A stretch of DNA of 64,000 nt from Mytilisepta virgata (taxonomy: Eukaryota > Mollusca > Bivalvia > Mytilida > Mytilidae). Numbering within the stretch: the first letter of the stretch is position 1; each line of letters begins with the position of its first letter. Shown in pieces: positions 1 to 14,515 of the stretch. Under the pieces are notes generated by a model. It did no database searches. It was not told the DNA's origin and saw only the letters and a program-made list of their open reading frames with translations. Where the stretch lies: assembly GCA_028015205.1 (NCBI GenBank), contig CM051517.1, forward strand, positions 54,497,455 to 54,561,454. Direction: 5' to 3'. A program made the translations under genes and the position numbers.

Positions 1-520
1 CACCAATGGTCCTTAGATGGTCCTCTTTCAGAATTGTGTCCGATGACCTGGACTTTCAACCCAGATGGCCGCTACTGCTAAACTTAGTTTAACGTAGAAC
101 ACTATGGAAGAATTAGTTTAAAAAATCTTGTCTGAAACCACCAAGCCAATTGAGACCAGACTTGAAACTGCTGGGCCAATTAAGCCTTTACTTTGATGGA
201 ATCGGTCCTCAGGTTATACAGACTTTATACAGTAGTATGGCTGCTGTTACAAAAGATAGAAAAAATCCGCCAAAAATATTTAAAAATCTGCTCTGAAAGT
301 TCTGGCCCAGTTGAGACCCAACTTTGGTAAATGGCTGTTAGGGGATCTCTTTTCTAAATTGTGTTTGGAGTCCGGACCCTGTACCAATATGACCGCAGTT
401 ACTAAAACTAGAAAAATTAGGGGTTGGGGGGGGGGGGTAACCCCCTTCCCCTTCTGAAACTCCTGGGCAAATAGAGACCTAACTATTTTTCACCATTTTT
501 TTTTCATTATTTATACCCTT
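1..520 (+). repeat. Dispersed bivalve repeat, 150-180-bp units, partial
   Basis: About three diverged units, recognisable by CAGAATTGTGTCCGATGACC, AGATGGCCGCTA and TTAGTTTAAC, with the GGCCGC-like core recurring near 66, 242 and 391. Same family as the loci at 25.3, 28.9, 38.7-40.5, 47.6 and 54.6 kb. It runs off the left edge. Confidence 0.7.
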
Positions 521-2409
521 GAGGCAGTAAATTTTTTTTATTATTAAACACTGAACTACAAAAGGGTGAGTGTTTTGTAATTACAATTCCGAAAACAAAC
601 TTTTTAGAAACTTTCTCTTTAAAAGATACATAACCGCTTAAAAATTGACCGTAAAAATAAGATTATTTAATTCTGCCATTTTAATATACCTACTTGAAAA
701 AATGTCTTTACATAATTTTTTCCTTTAAATAACCTTATTGATAATGTATACATATTATTGGAAAATTACAATGTTATGGAAATGAATAGGATCATCAATT
801 AAAAAATAAAAATAATTTCCTGAAACATACATGACATACATGTAAGTCAGGGGTAAATAACGCATGAAGAAGTAGACGTAAATAATTCAATATAAAACGG
901 ATTTTATGTTACGTTCAAGGGGTAATTCTCGTATATTTCCTACAATATTGTTATTCTTTGTATAAAGATTCCAACACTGTTTTCATTTTTTACATTAAGA
1001 GTAAAACTAAATAACGAAACGAAATTATATTAAAGGCTTTAAGTTTATTATTCTTAAGTATCATTAGCTACATCTATCTGGATTTTCGATGTTTGGAGTC
1101 GCGAAACAAAGGAATAAGGACATCATTTTCCAATATTTACACATAACAATTTCTTAATCTTAAATATTAACCAACTTTTTTATCTGATTTTTTAATGCAA
1201 GAAAGAGAAATTTTATGCTTAATCATGCAAAGTCGTGTATAGAGGCGATATGGGTCAGTTCCTTGTTTTTGGAATATTTGGAAGAAGGACAGTCAGAACC
1301 AAAACCATTCTTATTTCAATATAAACTCACTTACAGGGAAAATTAGTTTTAGTTCTGAATGTCCATTTCGTTGAAAAACTGTCGTAAAGAAGTTAATTTG
1401 GCAATTGTTTTGTGAAATTGATATTGATGTATGTGGAAAAATATTTAGTAACTTATTGACGCCTACTAATCTCTGTCATACATGACAATTGATAATGTTA
1501 ATTATTTAAATTATGCTGTTTTATTTCTAAATTTTAAGAAACTGATTCGCTGTTTTATTATTTCCTTAGCGAGTTTATATAATTCTAGTTAATTAGATAG
1601 GAGTATAGCGAAAAAATACACTCTGCACTACTTTTCAATCGCTTTCATAGCCAATATTAATTTGGAACATATTATTCAACCAATATCTATGTAGTAATTG
1701 GAGTAATATATACACATATCAAACAGGAACTATTTCATCAAATCAGATTCCCCACGTTTTGAACGTATTCAGCAGATTGTAAAAATTTTACCACAAACAG
1801 CTGCTTTGAATGAGCAGGGATCATATAATACTATATACAGTTCCTGGAATGAAAGAGATAAGTGGGCGTGTTAATTGTTAGTTATTATTAGCAAGTCTTA
1901 GGTTACCATGTACCAGGTAATGTCTCGAGAGATTTTTAAAGGTATTAGGCAATTTTTTGAAAATGCACTTGAAGTAAAATAAACGAAGAAGAAAATGACC
2001 CTACTTCTTTATTATGTAACAGTATTTTAGACATTGTGGGGGAATGTTTGTAACCATGGTAACATAGTCGTCATTCTTAAATCCCAGATAAATCTTGTTT
2101 CATAGATGTAAGCCTATGGGTGATATTTTGTCATTGCCAACCTCTTCAACAGAAACAACTTTGTTCTATATTTCGCGCATTAATAAATTTGGTGAAGGTT
2201 TGTGCTGAGATCCAGATAAAAGCAAGTACAAGTCTGGGATGGATGAGTAAGTGAGTAACTACATGCCAAATATGAATGGTATTTTGTCAGTAAACACCAC
2301 CTTGGATAGATACGAGGGTCCATGCAACAATTTCAGTCGCATTCGCCTATATTTTAGAAATAAATGACGCGTGTATATCGATGTTGGTTAGGATTCGAAA
2401 TTTTAAAAT
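521..2409. other. Non-coding AT-rich stretch, nothing recognised
   Basis: No open frame of note, no RNA gene and no clear repeat structure on either strand. Confidence 0.5.
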
Positions 2410-2677
2410 TCGGTGGCCGTGTTGTCTAGGTAGTTCGACATGACTACTAATGATCACTAACCTGTCAACGCTGAGGTTGTGAGTTCGAATCTCACGTGTG
2501 GCGGGGTGTGTTCGACTCCGATCTAAATTGGCAAAGATTGCCTATTTTTCTACCGAAGGTCGGTGGTTCTCTCCGGGTACTCCGGGTTCCTCCACCAATA
2601 CAAACTGGCCGCCGCGAAATAGCCAAATGTGCTGAAAACGTCGTAAAACCCCAACTAAACAAACAAACAAACAAACT
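2410..2677 (+). mobile_element. tRNA-derived SINE, copy 1
   Basis: The tRNA-like head has a B box (GAGTTCGAATCTC) near 2478. A conserved body follows (TACCGAAGGTCGGTGG, CTCCGGGTACTCCGG, CCTCCACCAAT), then CTGAAAACG.CGTAAAACCCC and an (AAAC)n tail. The A box is damaged. The body resembles the central domain shared by metazoan SINE superfamilies; I cannot assign it with certainty. Confidence 0.85.
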
Positions 2678-2976
2678 ATCGGTGCTTACCAGGAAGTGAT
2701 GAAAGGTCTGACCTAAATTTACACAAGATAGCCTTAACTACGTATTGCGTTAGATTAAATTTTAATATAGTAAACAAATGCATGAATTTCACCTTGAATA
2801 GTAACTAAAATCCTTTTCGACGTATCCTTTCCCGTCATGATTCTTATTATTTTGTTTTCGTCAGAAGTCGCCTTGGGCGAATCATGGGTATTACTCTTTA
2901 GGCGGTGGCGAAAGCAATGACGAAGATGAACATACCAGAATTTCATTGTCATATGCATTTGACCTCAATTCCACGA

Positions 2977-3247
2977 GGGGCCTCTTTGGCCGAGTGGGCT
3001 AGGTAGTTCGTCATGACTTCTAATGATCACTAGCCTATCAACACTGAGGTTGTGAGTTCGAATCTCACCTGTGGCGGACTGTGTTCGACTCCGATCTAAA
3101 TTGACAAGGATTGCCTATTTTTCTACCGAAGGTCGGTGGTTCTCTCCGGGTACTCTGGCTTCCTCCACCAATAAAAACTGGCCGTCGCGAAATAGCCAAA
3201 TATGCTGAAAACGGCATAAAACCCCCATCTTAACTAATCAAATCAAT
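2977..3247 (+). mobile_element. tRNA-derived SINE, copy 2
   Basis: Same family and orientation as the copies at 2410 and 7518: the head begins CCTCTTTGGCCGAGTGG, with B box GAGTTCGAATCTC, the same body and CATAAAACCCCC near the 3' end. The tail is degenerate. Confidence 0.85.
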
Positions 3248-4117
3248 TTCATGCTGCAGTGGCAAAGTTTTAAGTTTAGGACTGTTCATCAGAAAACATT
3301 AAAAAAACACAGGTATGTGGGTTAACGTAGTGGCATACGTCATATGGCCTTAACCTCATTTTAGAGCCCCAATTGCTACGTTAGTAGGATTTATAAGATC
3401 TGTTGGATCTCCGTAACAATTTAAGACAGATCAGAAATAATTAGCGTGTGGATTTCTTGTAAGGACTTGTAAGGATTATATGTCTTTGGGTTTGAGATCC
3501 AAATTTTAGTTCGATCTGTTCCTGGGGACATTATTGCAATGTTCCGATCACAACTTATTGACTTCCAACATAATTTTCTATCAAAGCAAGACATTTTCGT
3601 ACTGAACATTGTAATTCTAAAATTGTTATAACAGTACCTTTTACACGAATAACTTTTTTAGTATATACCCTAAACATGCTATATACCCTCTGTCAAATGT
3701 ATACATTTACATTTATTTATAAGTGCTGAAATGAATTTATATATTATACATGTTATAAAAATTATTATATATTATTACAATAGTCACTAAAACATAATGT
3801 AAATATATATATAAAAAAGATATTTATTACATTGTATACAAAGTCGATTATAGTATTTGTATAGTAATAAATTACAGTTACATTTTAATTACAAAGCAAA
3901 TATAATTTCCTGAGTTGTTTACATGTTTAGGCCTAAGATCACAGTATCCTTAAAGACCTCGACCGAACTGTCAACTTGGTCATGTGACTTGTTAATAGGT
4001 GATTGATAATCATACATATTATGAACAGTGAACATTTAATATGCAAAATGATTTTATAGATTTGAGAGATAGCCAGATTTTAATTCAGTTTTAGGAATAC
4101 ACCGATACAGTCTAACG
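3248..4117 (+). other. Non-coding; putative promoter region of the SOD-repeat gene
   Basis: No coding signal. It lies directly upstream of the proposed signal-peptide exon, so it should contain the promoter if that exon is right. A TTTATAG at about 4053 is the only TATA-like element at a plausible distance. Confidence 0.25.
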
Positions 4118-4163
4118 ATGCGAAAGGGAATCTGGAATATATATTTTATTTTGTTATTTTTAG
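4118..4163 (+). CDS. SOD-repeat gene exon 1 (signal peptide)
   Basis: An ATG at 4118 opens a 15-codon frame starting MRKG, followed by a hydrophobic run (IWNIYFILLFL). It ends one base into a codon at an excellent donor, TTAG|GTAAGT. That phase exactly fits the 29366 acceptor, which needs two bases. Joined, residues 1-22 form a textbook signal peptide (basic n-region, hydrophobic core, VQA before the predicted cut), and the SOD-like sequence begins right after. The cost is an intron of about 25 kb. I found no better start exon closer to exon 2. A TTTATAG stretch near 4053 could be a weak TATA element. Confidence 0.6.
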
Positions 4164-7100
4164 GTAAGTCTTTTTACTTGATTTTTATCGTATATGTGAC
4201 AATGTCAATCAAATGAGAATGCACTTAGTAGAAAATCGACATTAACTTATTTGTATTAATATACACATTTTGCCGTGAGATAAATGTAAGATTAATGTCC
4301 ATGTTAGGTATGCCTCGAGACAAATATTTCTACACATGTACACAACTGCAAATATATGGTATACTAAACAAACAATAGTTTAACTGTTTGACGGATATAA
4401 AATTCATTTACACATTTCATATACATGATATATACATATACGTATCCCTATGTAAAGTACGAAACAATGACATTTGGTTTTATCGATGTGGGGGTTCTCT
4501 TACCTAAAATCGTGAATGTTGCGATCTTAATATGTTTAAGGCAGCAACCATTTGATTTTTACGGGGAGGGACCAGGGATTTGGCAAAATAAAAAGACAGG
4601 ATCACTTTAAGCGTGGGAAAAATTCTGGCCCTGTGTCACTCAGGAAATTTTTTGGTTTAAATAAAAATAAAAATTTAGGCCGCAACAACGGTGGAAAACA
4701 AAAATCCAGGACAAAAATATACAGGGTAAAACATTTGATCCTTGCACCCCCTCCATTAAAAATCAAATGGTTGCTCGCTAAATATCTAAAGTCGATTTAA
4801 ACACGGATTTATGGTTAGAACCTCTTAATGCATGCAATGTAAATAAAACCTGCAGATTATTATTATACCAAATCAAACAGGACATTGATAACAGGGTTAT
4901 TAAGTATTTTGGAAAAAATTTGTATTAAACAAAACTTAGTATCCGTGTAAAGGAGCAACCATTTTGATTTTTATGGGGGTAGAGCTAGTATGAATTGTTT
5001 GATCCTGACTATTTTTTTCGCCGAAATTTTAAACAAAAACGTTTCCTGATTGACATAGGTCTTGCATTTTTTTCTCGTCTAAAGTGATCCTGACATTTTA
5101 TTTGGCCAAAATAGTGATCCTGTCTTTTTATTACAAATTTCATCCTAGCCCCCACCCCAAAATCAAACGGTTGCTCCCTAACATAATCATATTTCTGTCT
5201 GAAATTGTCCCTGGACAATCTAAAAGTATAAATAAAAGTCCTACAGAGGTAAAATCGTCACTAACTAAAATTAATGGAGCAACCATTTGCTTTCTATATG
5301 GGAAGGACGGGGTTGCAAGGAATGATCTTGTATTTTGTTTTCGAAGCTTTAAGGAGGCTGCATTATTTTAGGCATGTGCGCCTTACCTTATTTTCATTAA
5401 TACCATTGTATGATTCTGGGAGATATTCAAACCTCGACAAAATTTTAAAGCTTTTCTTTTTTCACCAAATTTTGGAATCTGTCTTTTTACAAAAATCAAA
5501 TGGCTATTCCCTTAATTCGCGTTTCATTTACGCGAAAAACAGCTCACTATTTCTATGGTCTATGGTAGACCAATAAAACGTAGTTCAATGGAGAACAACA
5601 GTTTTTGTAGTACATTGATGGATATCTTCGTAAAAAGGCAGTGACGTGTTCCTTGTAAACGTTGCTAGTTTTATGTAGATATTGAGTGTTCGATACTATC
5701 GACTCTTTTTTTTTTCTAAATTTCAATCCTCCAGCGATATGTATTATTCAGGGGTTTCAAGATTTGTTTTTGACTCCCAGATCTGATGTAATTTAACGTA
5801 AAGTAATGCTGTTTATGTAAGAAAAGGGTTGTGATAAAATTGGAAACGAAAACAAAACGAAATGAACGAATCGAAACGAAAAACGGAATGAAATGAACAA
5901 AACGAAACGAAACGAAACCTAAGAAAATGGCGTAAGTGTCAACAACGATACAACATCACGTGTCGACGTGTGGACTTCAGCGAGGACCAACAGACTTATT
6001 TGATATTTAAAAGGTCTTACTGTATAACAAAAGGTATTGAGGAATATTGCCCCTTGCAAAATGATATTTAGGCTCGCAAGCTCATGCAATATGTTATTTG
6101 ACAATATTCCTCAATATTAATGCAATAATGCTGTCTAGTCCTAATAAGCCCAAGTTAGTAAACATAGCCTGTTTTTGTTGGACACCATGGGGATTTTGGG
6201 CCACACAAAGAGCACGAATCCTAAACCCAATTCAATTTTATTGTTATATAATAACATGTAGTATTACATCAATAGTTAAGCAAAATACGTCGTCAGTTTT
6301 TCTAGAAAAAAATATATATTCGAAATACTTGTGAATATTGCCGTTTTTCAAATATTTAAATATTATAATTTTTTGAATAATAAGATTAAAATAGTAATAT
6401 TGAGATATTAAAGCATGTCATTTTATGTATCTGTTAAAAATATAATATTACGATATAGATGAGAATTCCTAAATAAGGACATATCTGGTCATAGTGGCAA
6501 TTCTGTTTTTCAAGAAAGGTCTTAGTGGGAATAAACTGCCTTTATAAACAAGTGAAACCCAAAAAACTGTATTGTTTTAGGATACTCCTAAGTGTGAGGT
6601 TAAAAGAATGACATCGCTAGAAATGGATTATTCACTAATTGAATTGAAACATTATCATATTTGAGTGATATTAGTGGTTTGAAAATTTAGAAGTTTATAT
6701 CATTAAAAAAGTCTTTAATTCAAAGTAAGATATGAAAAGATGACAATAAGTTGGGCGCGATTATTACCCATTGATATATATCTCTAACAGTTTAATGAAA
6801 AGACACGCAGAAACGGACAAGGTGATGTATGAAAATTGCACTTGTTTTGAACCTTTGCCGGTACAGCTAGTATATTTAAACTGATAATAACCACAAAACG
6901 GACTTTAAAACTGCTAAAACTGGACGTGTAATTTAAACTATTGAATTTTAAAATACTATTTCATTCAATAATATGAACATGTAAATTTCCCTTCAATAGC
7001 ACAGAACGAGGAAACGTTACAAAAATAAAGGAATCTATAACCACATTTATATAGTATATTTGTTTATAATTTGTGAATGTGTTTATTTAACTTTTTATTA

Positions 7101-10100
7101 TTCTATTATATTAGCTTGACCCCGATGGGTGTAAAATTCAAATATATAAAACGTTAAATATCCCTGTATGTTATTACATATCAGTGAGAAACTTGGGTTT
7201 AAAATTACAACCTAGTAATAAAAGTATTTTAACAATGGTTTCAGGAAACTTTGATCATACTAATTGCAAGTACAGTGGAATTCCCCTAAACCGACCACTC
7301 TGAAAACCGGATTCCTCCGCAAACCGAACGTTTTATTCTGGTCCGGAATTGTCACCTATATTTTCAAGTTAAAAAATCCTCCAAAAACCGATCCCTCTGA
7401 ATTCCGAATACCGGAGATAATGTGTGGTCCTAAACATATATATTCCTGTCAAATACACTTATAAATACCAGCCGAACTTTCATTCTCTTCATTGAGAAGC
7501 GTATTTTAAACAAAGCCTGGGGCCTCGGTGGCTGAGTGGTCTAGGTAGTTCGTCGTGATTACTAAAGATCACTAGCCTGTCAACGTTGAGGTTGTGAGTT
7601 CGAATCTCACCGGTTGCGTGGTGTGTTCGACTCCAATCTTTATTGACAAGGATTGCCAATTTCCCTACCGAAGGTCGGTGGTTTTCTCCGGGTACTCCGG
7701 CTTCCTCCACCAATAAAAACTGGTCGCCGCGAAATAGCCAAATGTGCTGAAAACGGCGTAAAACCCCAGATAAACAAACAAATAAACAAAGCCTCATTGG
7801 TATGTACTGGAAAAACACCGTTTAAATAACAGTTTTTAACTTCTGTTTCTACCACAAAATAACATAGGACCTAAAAGACTACGATTTAGTAACATTTAAA
7901 GAAAATACCATGCAAATGTAGTAATTATTTATTTCGTTATTTCAATTTCTTTACTTCCGGTCGAATTTTCATAAAGTCCGGAACCTCTCAAAACCGGCAC
8001 CTCCGAAAACCGGCCAATTTTTATGGTCCGATAGCTTTTCGGTTTAATAACGTTATATATGTCGACACCGGAGATGTCTGGAGTTTTAATGGAGGCATTA
8101 AATTGTATTCATTATCGAAGGCCATTCAGCTACATTCCTACAGGAAGAAAATACAAAACGTGTTTTGTTTTATGTATAATTCAATAAATAATAAAATGAA
8201 TATGAAAGTGAACTATTCGTCTCAGTATACGGTTATGCTAGAATTGTCGCTAGGTCTAAAACTTCTAATGCAGTGAAATCACTTGAGTTATTTTCTTTTG
8301 TACGTCAGCTCGCTTAACCCATTTTTGTGTCCCTCTAACGAAGAACTGGGCGTATATGTCCCTCTAACGAAGAACTGGGCGTATAATTGGTGGGAGGGGC
8401 TTGATTGGGTCTCAGCTCTGTATCCATTTAATTAGGAAATAGATGAGGACAATGGCGTAGTTGGGAGTGCTGATAAGGATTTTCAGATGATGTGACAGAT
8501 CTTCTTGTATATGCTTTCAAAAAATTGTAGGAAGGAATTCTCAAGTTTGAGAAAGTAAACCACCAAATCAAAGATACCCTTCAAGGTGCAGATAGCGGCA
8601 AAAGAATACCGAAGCGACAAAGCAGTGGAAAAGTCCGTAAATTCGAAATCCAAAGAATAGGCAAAGTCTTTAGAATGGAACAACAAACAGTAAATGCCAT
8701 ATTATCTCGATCGCCATTTTTGTTCCACAACTTTTTTCAAAAAATTTAGTGAGCTAAAAATGTGATTCCAATAATTTTATGAGACGTTTTTTCAGGAGTA
8801 AAATAAATCAACATTATCATGAACCAAAATATGAACTCCTGTCACAAACAGGACCTTCATAATTAGAGTAACAGGAAATTGATAGCGACCCCTACTGTAT
8901 ATCTCGGCTATATGACGTCAACTTATTTATAAGACCATTAAATATTTGCTGACGTGTTTTCTTACACCGTCCAATATCCAGTACAAACTATGTAACATTT
9001 GAAATAAGATATTTTGATTTAAAGAAGCTAAAATTTGCGTTACTGTAGACAAAATGTATTTCGTGCCTATTCCAAATGGTTGATATTACGGGTTTGTTTT
9101 TGAATTGACAATTTCAAGTTGTTTAAATGCGTATATGATTATTTAGCATGTCTTGAGCTACATGTTGAGGACGGTAGTAACAATACTTAATCACATTGAT
9201 CTTTTAGCATCTGATTTTATAAGTTCTTTTGAATAACATAATAAATGATAATTTTTGCTTTATCACCCAAACAAACTGAATTTAACGTCTTTATAAGCAT
9301 GTCTGATTATGTTGAAAAACAAACGACGTAATATCTGCATCTCTATGGGGAAAAAATTAAAAAAAATTACTTGTACCATCCAATGAAAAAAAATAGGTAT
9401 GCATATGCATGATTCCCCTGTACCATGAGAATATATCTAAAAGTGTAGCCTTGGGAACACTTTCCTAATAATCTGTTTGTTGGAAAATAGTTTTTCAATT
9501 TAAAGACAAGAAGAAAATATGTATATCTACATATATTTAACTTATAAAATGCCTGGTAAACAGTTTGAACAATTTTGAAGTTGTCTACCGCTGTTAATGT
9601 TCATAAAGTTTTGAATTTTACCTTAGATCAGGCAAATGAATAGATTAGTGAGTGTGACGCATCAAGTCTGCCTGATGCCGTAGTGCTACATATGTTAACC
9701 AATGACTAAAAGCCAAAGACTCCGCAAAATTGTTTGGAAGATCTATTCGCTATTGTGGCAGATATATTCACAAAATGGCCGAATACCAAATGTATCATTT
9801 CTGCAACTACTCAAAGAGGAGATAGTGTTGTCAGTCAAACTAATGGACAAATTATAAATGCCTTTTATAACTCAACAGAAACACGACCACACACAGAAGG
9901 AGAATGTTATAATTTTGGAACATCACAACTTGTATGTTGAGGGAAAAGTGAATACCAATCTCCTTAGACCTGATCTATACCATCTAAACTCAAATGTGTG
10001 TCTCATTTGGCTACAAATTTCAAAAATGCAATACACAGGGCACGTGAGACCCCACTTCCTGAAAGATTCAGATCGAGAAGCCGCAACTCGAGAGGTACTG

Positions 10101-13100
10101 GACGTGGCCGTGGAAGAGGATGGGGGAACGAAGAACGAGTTTACAATATTGTTCATATATAACATATGTATGCAATAGTTATAATACAATTATTATATAT
10201 ATACATGTATTTTTGTAAAAAAGTATGTAAAATAGTCCCCAAGTAATCCCTTAAAACAGGATACATATGAAAATTTAAGTCCTTATAATGATTAAATGAG
10301 TAACTTCATAACATGTTGATAACGGATCATATCAATCTTGGGTTACAATAGAATATTCAGACCTATACCAAATTAAACTTCATCAAAAGTAGAACCAAAC
10401 TAGTATCAGAGCTTTATAATAATTAAACCTTTTAATTGGAACATCTGCATTATTGATATAAATATAAATTTCATTTTCGGTGATTTGTGATATTTTCAAA
10501 TCCACATTTTTTACCACTGTTATGGTTTTGTGTGTCGAACTTAAAAACTATGGGAGTTAAAAGTTTTAAGTTTGTTGTTTTATGTTACTATTTTTTTTCT
10601 TCTTCCTTTCTGAATTATTGTTTGTGTTTCTGATACTGGGATACTTTGTTACCTATAAATTATAAATTAAGTGAGAGAAAAAGATAAGCAACCATGCCAA
10701 TATCATCCTCACTAAAAATTGGTTTTATTAATGTTGGTGGCCTTATTAATAAGGGGGAAATAAACTTGATGACCCATTTTTTGTCAGCAAGTTAACCAAG
10801 TATGACATAGTCCTCATTGCGGAAACACATATAGGTTATAAATACACAAATTCATAAAGTTGGATACTTCAGTCTCTACCAAATATGTAGGCCAATTTCT
10901 AAAAATAATAGATAATCTGATGGTCTTGCAGTGATGGTTAAATTCATGTATTAAACCCCATGTTAAAATTTTACAAAACACAAATCCAGACTTTCAATGG
11001 GTAAGCTGGAAAAACAGTTCTTTAACTTTAAAAAAGACCTGTTTTTATGTCTGGTTTATGATCAACCTACAGACAGACTCGCCATACTCACATGGCTCGA
11101 CCTTGATATTATCGAATGCATTGAAAATGATGTTGAAAAATTCACGAAACTTGATAATGTTCCACTATGTGGAGATTTTAATGCAAGAACTGGAAATGGG
11201 CAAGATTATATTCTAAATGATGATGATAACAATTTCATTCCAATGTTCCATTATTATTCAATTGATAAACAAACACTCAAACGCAGTAGTATAGATAGTA
11301 AATTGGATGCTAGAGGTCGAGAACTTTAAGAATTTTGTATATCACATCAACTTAGATTGTTGAATGGTCGAGTCCTTGTTTTACACCAAATGGTGCTAGT
11401 GTTGTTGATTATGTTCTAGTGTCTGAGGGTATCCTGGACCAGATATTATATTTTTGTGTACATGATTTTGTTCCAACCATTTCAGATTGTCACTCTGTTA
11501 TAGAATGGCAGTTATCTGCAAATTATGTTAGTCAACCATGCAATGATAGTATTGTTATGCATAATATGCCTACAAAAATTTATATGGTCAGATAACTCAG
11601 CATCAGAATTCCAATCTGCATTTATATCCCCAGTTATTCAAAAACAAATTTAGTAGTTTAGCTATAAAAATATTGATGAATCACAGTTATCAATTGATGA
11701 TGCCTCAGCAGAGCTGTCCCATATCTTGTTAAATACACCTTCCATATCCTTGAAAAAAAGTAAAACAAAAAAGGATAAAAACAAAAAAACAAAAAAACAC
11801 AAAAATGGTTTGATACTTAATTACAAAATCTTCGATATAGGCTTATAAATTACGGAAAACTGTATTCTAAATACCCGTCTGATCCGATAGTCAGAGGCCA
11901 TTATTATAAACCAAATTAAGAAAATTTAAATACAAAGAGTACAAAAAAGTGTTAATTGACAAGTTAGACAATCTGCAGGAGGAAAATCCCTCACTCCTGA
12001 ATCTTATGAATGACCTAAAAAATAAGCTGTATAATGATAGTAGCTCTGCTGTCTCACCATCTAAATGGGTATCACATTTTCAAGACTTAAGCCAAATTAA
12101 AAACTCGTTTCGAGAAAGACTTTAATAACTAGATGACAAATTAAGTCATCTTGAAAAGCAATTATATTTTAGTGAACTTGACAAACTGATAGCAGAAACA
12201 GAAATTTCAAAATCCATCTCAAAATTACAGGGTAATAAATCTCCGGGTTTAGATACTGTCAGTAATAATATGCTTAATTATGGTCAGAATTCCTTATTAC
12301 CATGTTTTTCCAAAAATATTTAATGTTTGCCTAAGCTTTGGTTTATATCCAACTTCCTGGGCTGAGGGGCAAGGACGTTAGTTATACGTCCTTGTGAGGG
12401 GTATGTAACAGTGCTTCATAAGACCGGAGAAATTATTGATCCAGGTAATTATGGATAACAATTACCAACTCTATTGGTAAACTTTTTAATGCCACATTGA
12501 ACAACAGACTGGATTCATTTTTAACTAAACATGATTGATGACTCCCAAATTGGGTTTACCAAGAAAGCTAGGACATCTGACCATATATTTATTTTATAAT
12601 CTATTATTGATTTATACTATAATAACAAAGATGGAAGAGTGTTTGCCTGCTTTGTTAATTTCAAAAAGGCTTTTTATAAAGTCATACACACTGGCATAAA
12701 AATAAAATTATTAGAGATCGGGGTTGGTTGTAGATTTTATAATGTAATAAAATATGTATAGTTTTAGTAAGTCCTGTATTAGAATAGGAGATCATATTAC
12801 AGAATTCTTCCCTGTTTAACTTGACGTAAAACAGGGGGATAATTTAAGTCCGAATCTTTTTAAAATCTTCATAAATTCACTGCCGGCGTACCTTAAACAT
12901 ACTTCAGATCCTGTGATTTTAGATAGCACCCCTATTCACTGCTTAATAGCAGATGACATAGTTTTATTATCTAAGTCTTCCCTGTGACTACATCAAAAGT
13001 TAGATCAATTCAAAAGATTCTGTAATGATTGGTGTCTTGAAATAAATACTAATAAAACAATGATTTTGATTTTCAACAAGGCATGCAGACTAATTAAAGA

Positions 13101-14477
13101 TAAATTCATTTTTTATTCCTATGAGTTGGAATTTGTAAACAAATACAAGTATCTAGGTTTGCAGTTTTATGCATCTGGATCTTTCTCCTCTGCCCAAAAT
13201 GAAATTTATCAAAAGGCAATGAAGGCATACTTCAAGTTAAGGAAATATTTTTTATCACATAATCCTAATATCAAGACAGCATTGCATGTATTTGACCATA
13301 CCTTACGACCAATTCTTTTATACTGTTCTGAAATATGATTATACTTTAATCCTTTTGCTGCAAGATTTAAGGAAGGAAATATTGATATTGACAAAATCTT
13401 TTCTAAATTATTATGTGAAAAATTACACTCCAAATATAGTAAATTAGTTTTGGGTGTTCACAAAAAAGTACCAACTTTGCAGTACTGTCAGAATTGGGTC
13501 GTTTCCCGCTCTACTATGAAATAGTAAAATCCATGTTTAAATTTTGGCGTAGGCTTGAAAATTTGGACACAGCATTTCCATTACTGAAAGCTGCCTTTAA
13601 CTGTTCAAAATCAAACAAGCCATCATGCTATGGATGTTTAAATGCACTGTTAGAAAGGATATCTGATATGAAAAAATGTATAAATAACTCAGTATATAGT
13701 TTTAAGCAGAATTGTAACAAATCTGTTAAAGATTATTTCATTAATATGTCGGTTGAACAGTTCAAAAATTTAAAAGAGGGAAAACTGCTTACTTACAAAT
13801 GTACTCTTTTTGTAAAGGAAATTTTGGGTTTGAAGATTATCTTACAATAATACACAATTTTGATCAGAGGAGAAAACTTACCCAGCTACGTATATCCGCA
13901 CATAAACTGGGAATTGAATGTGGTAGGTACCACGGTACGCTCAGACAAGAATTTGTTCTCGGTGCACATTAGGTGAGGTTGAGGATGAAATTCATTATAT
14001 GTTGAAATGTAGTAAACACTTACTTGAGAGGGAAGAGTTATTAAACCATATTGCAAAGTCATGTAAAACATTTCACACATTGAATAATAAATATAAGTTT
14101 ATTTGGATGATGAATACTGAAGATCCCTCATTACTCAAATATATTTGTACATTTATACATGATACTGGGTGGTAGTCATATTTGGTTTGGATTGTATCTG
14201 TATACATGTTTGATGTGGCTTTCCAATTTTGCATAAAATACAGGTAGGCTGTTATCCTTTAAGCATAGACTCTTGGTGTTTTTTGCAATTTTGGAATGTT
14301 TCGATATGTGCGCAGGTTGGATTTGAATCCTTTATTACACCCTCAAATTGTAGTATACAAGAAACTTTGTCCATTGATATGAAATATACCATTCCTGCAT
14401 GAAGTACAAGTATGACCTGGTCATTATAGCATCGACCCTTGGTGCTTAGTGCAGTTTTGTCACATTTATGCCATTGG

Positions 14478-14515
<38 letters not shown>

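Noticed and set aside
2410..2500. tRNA-Leu/Ser-like genes at the SINE heads
   Set aside because: Three copies with the same non-tRNA body; the cloverleaf is incomplete.
5274..5576. 100-codon open frame
   Set aside because: It overlaps a MITE copy including both inverted ends; not a gene.
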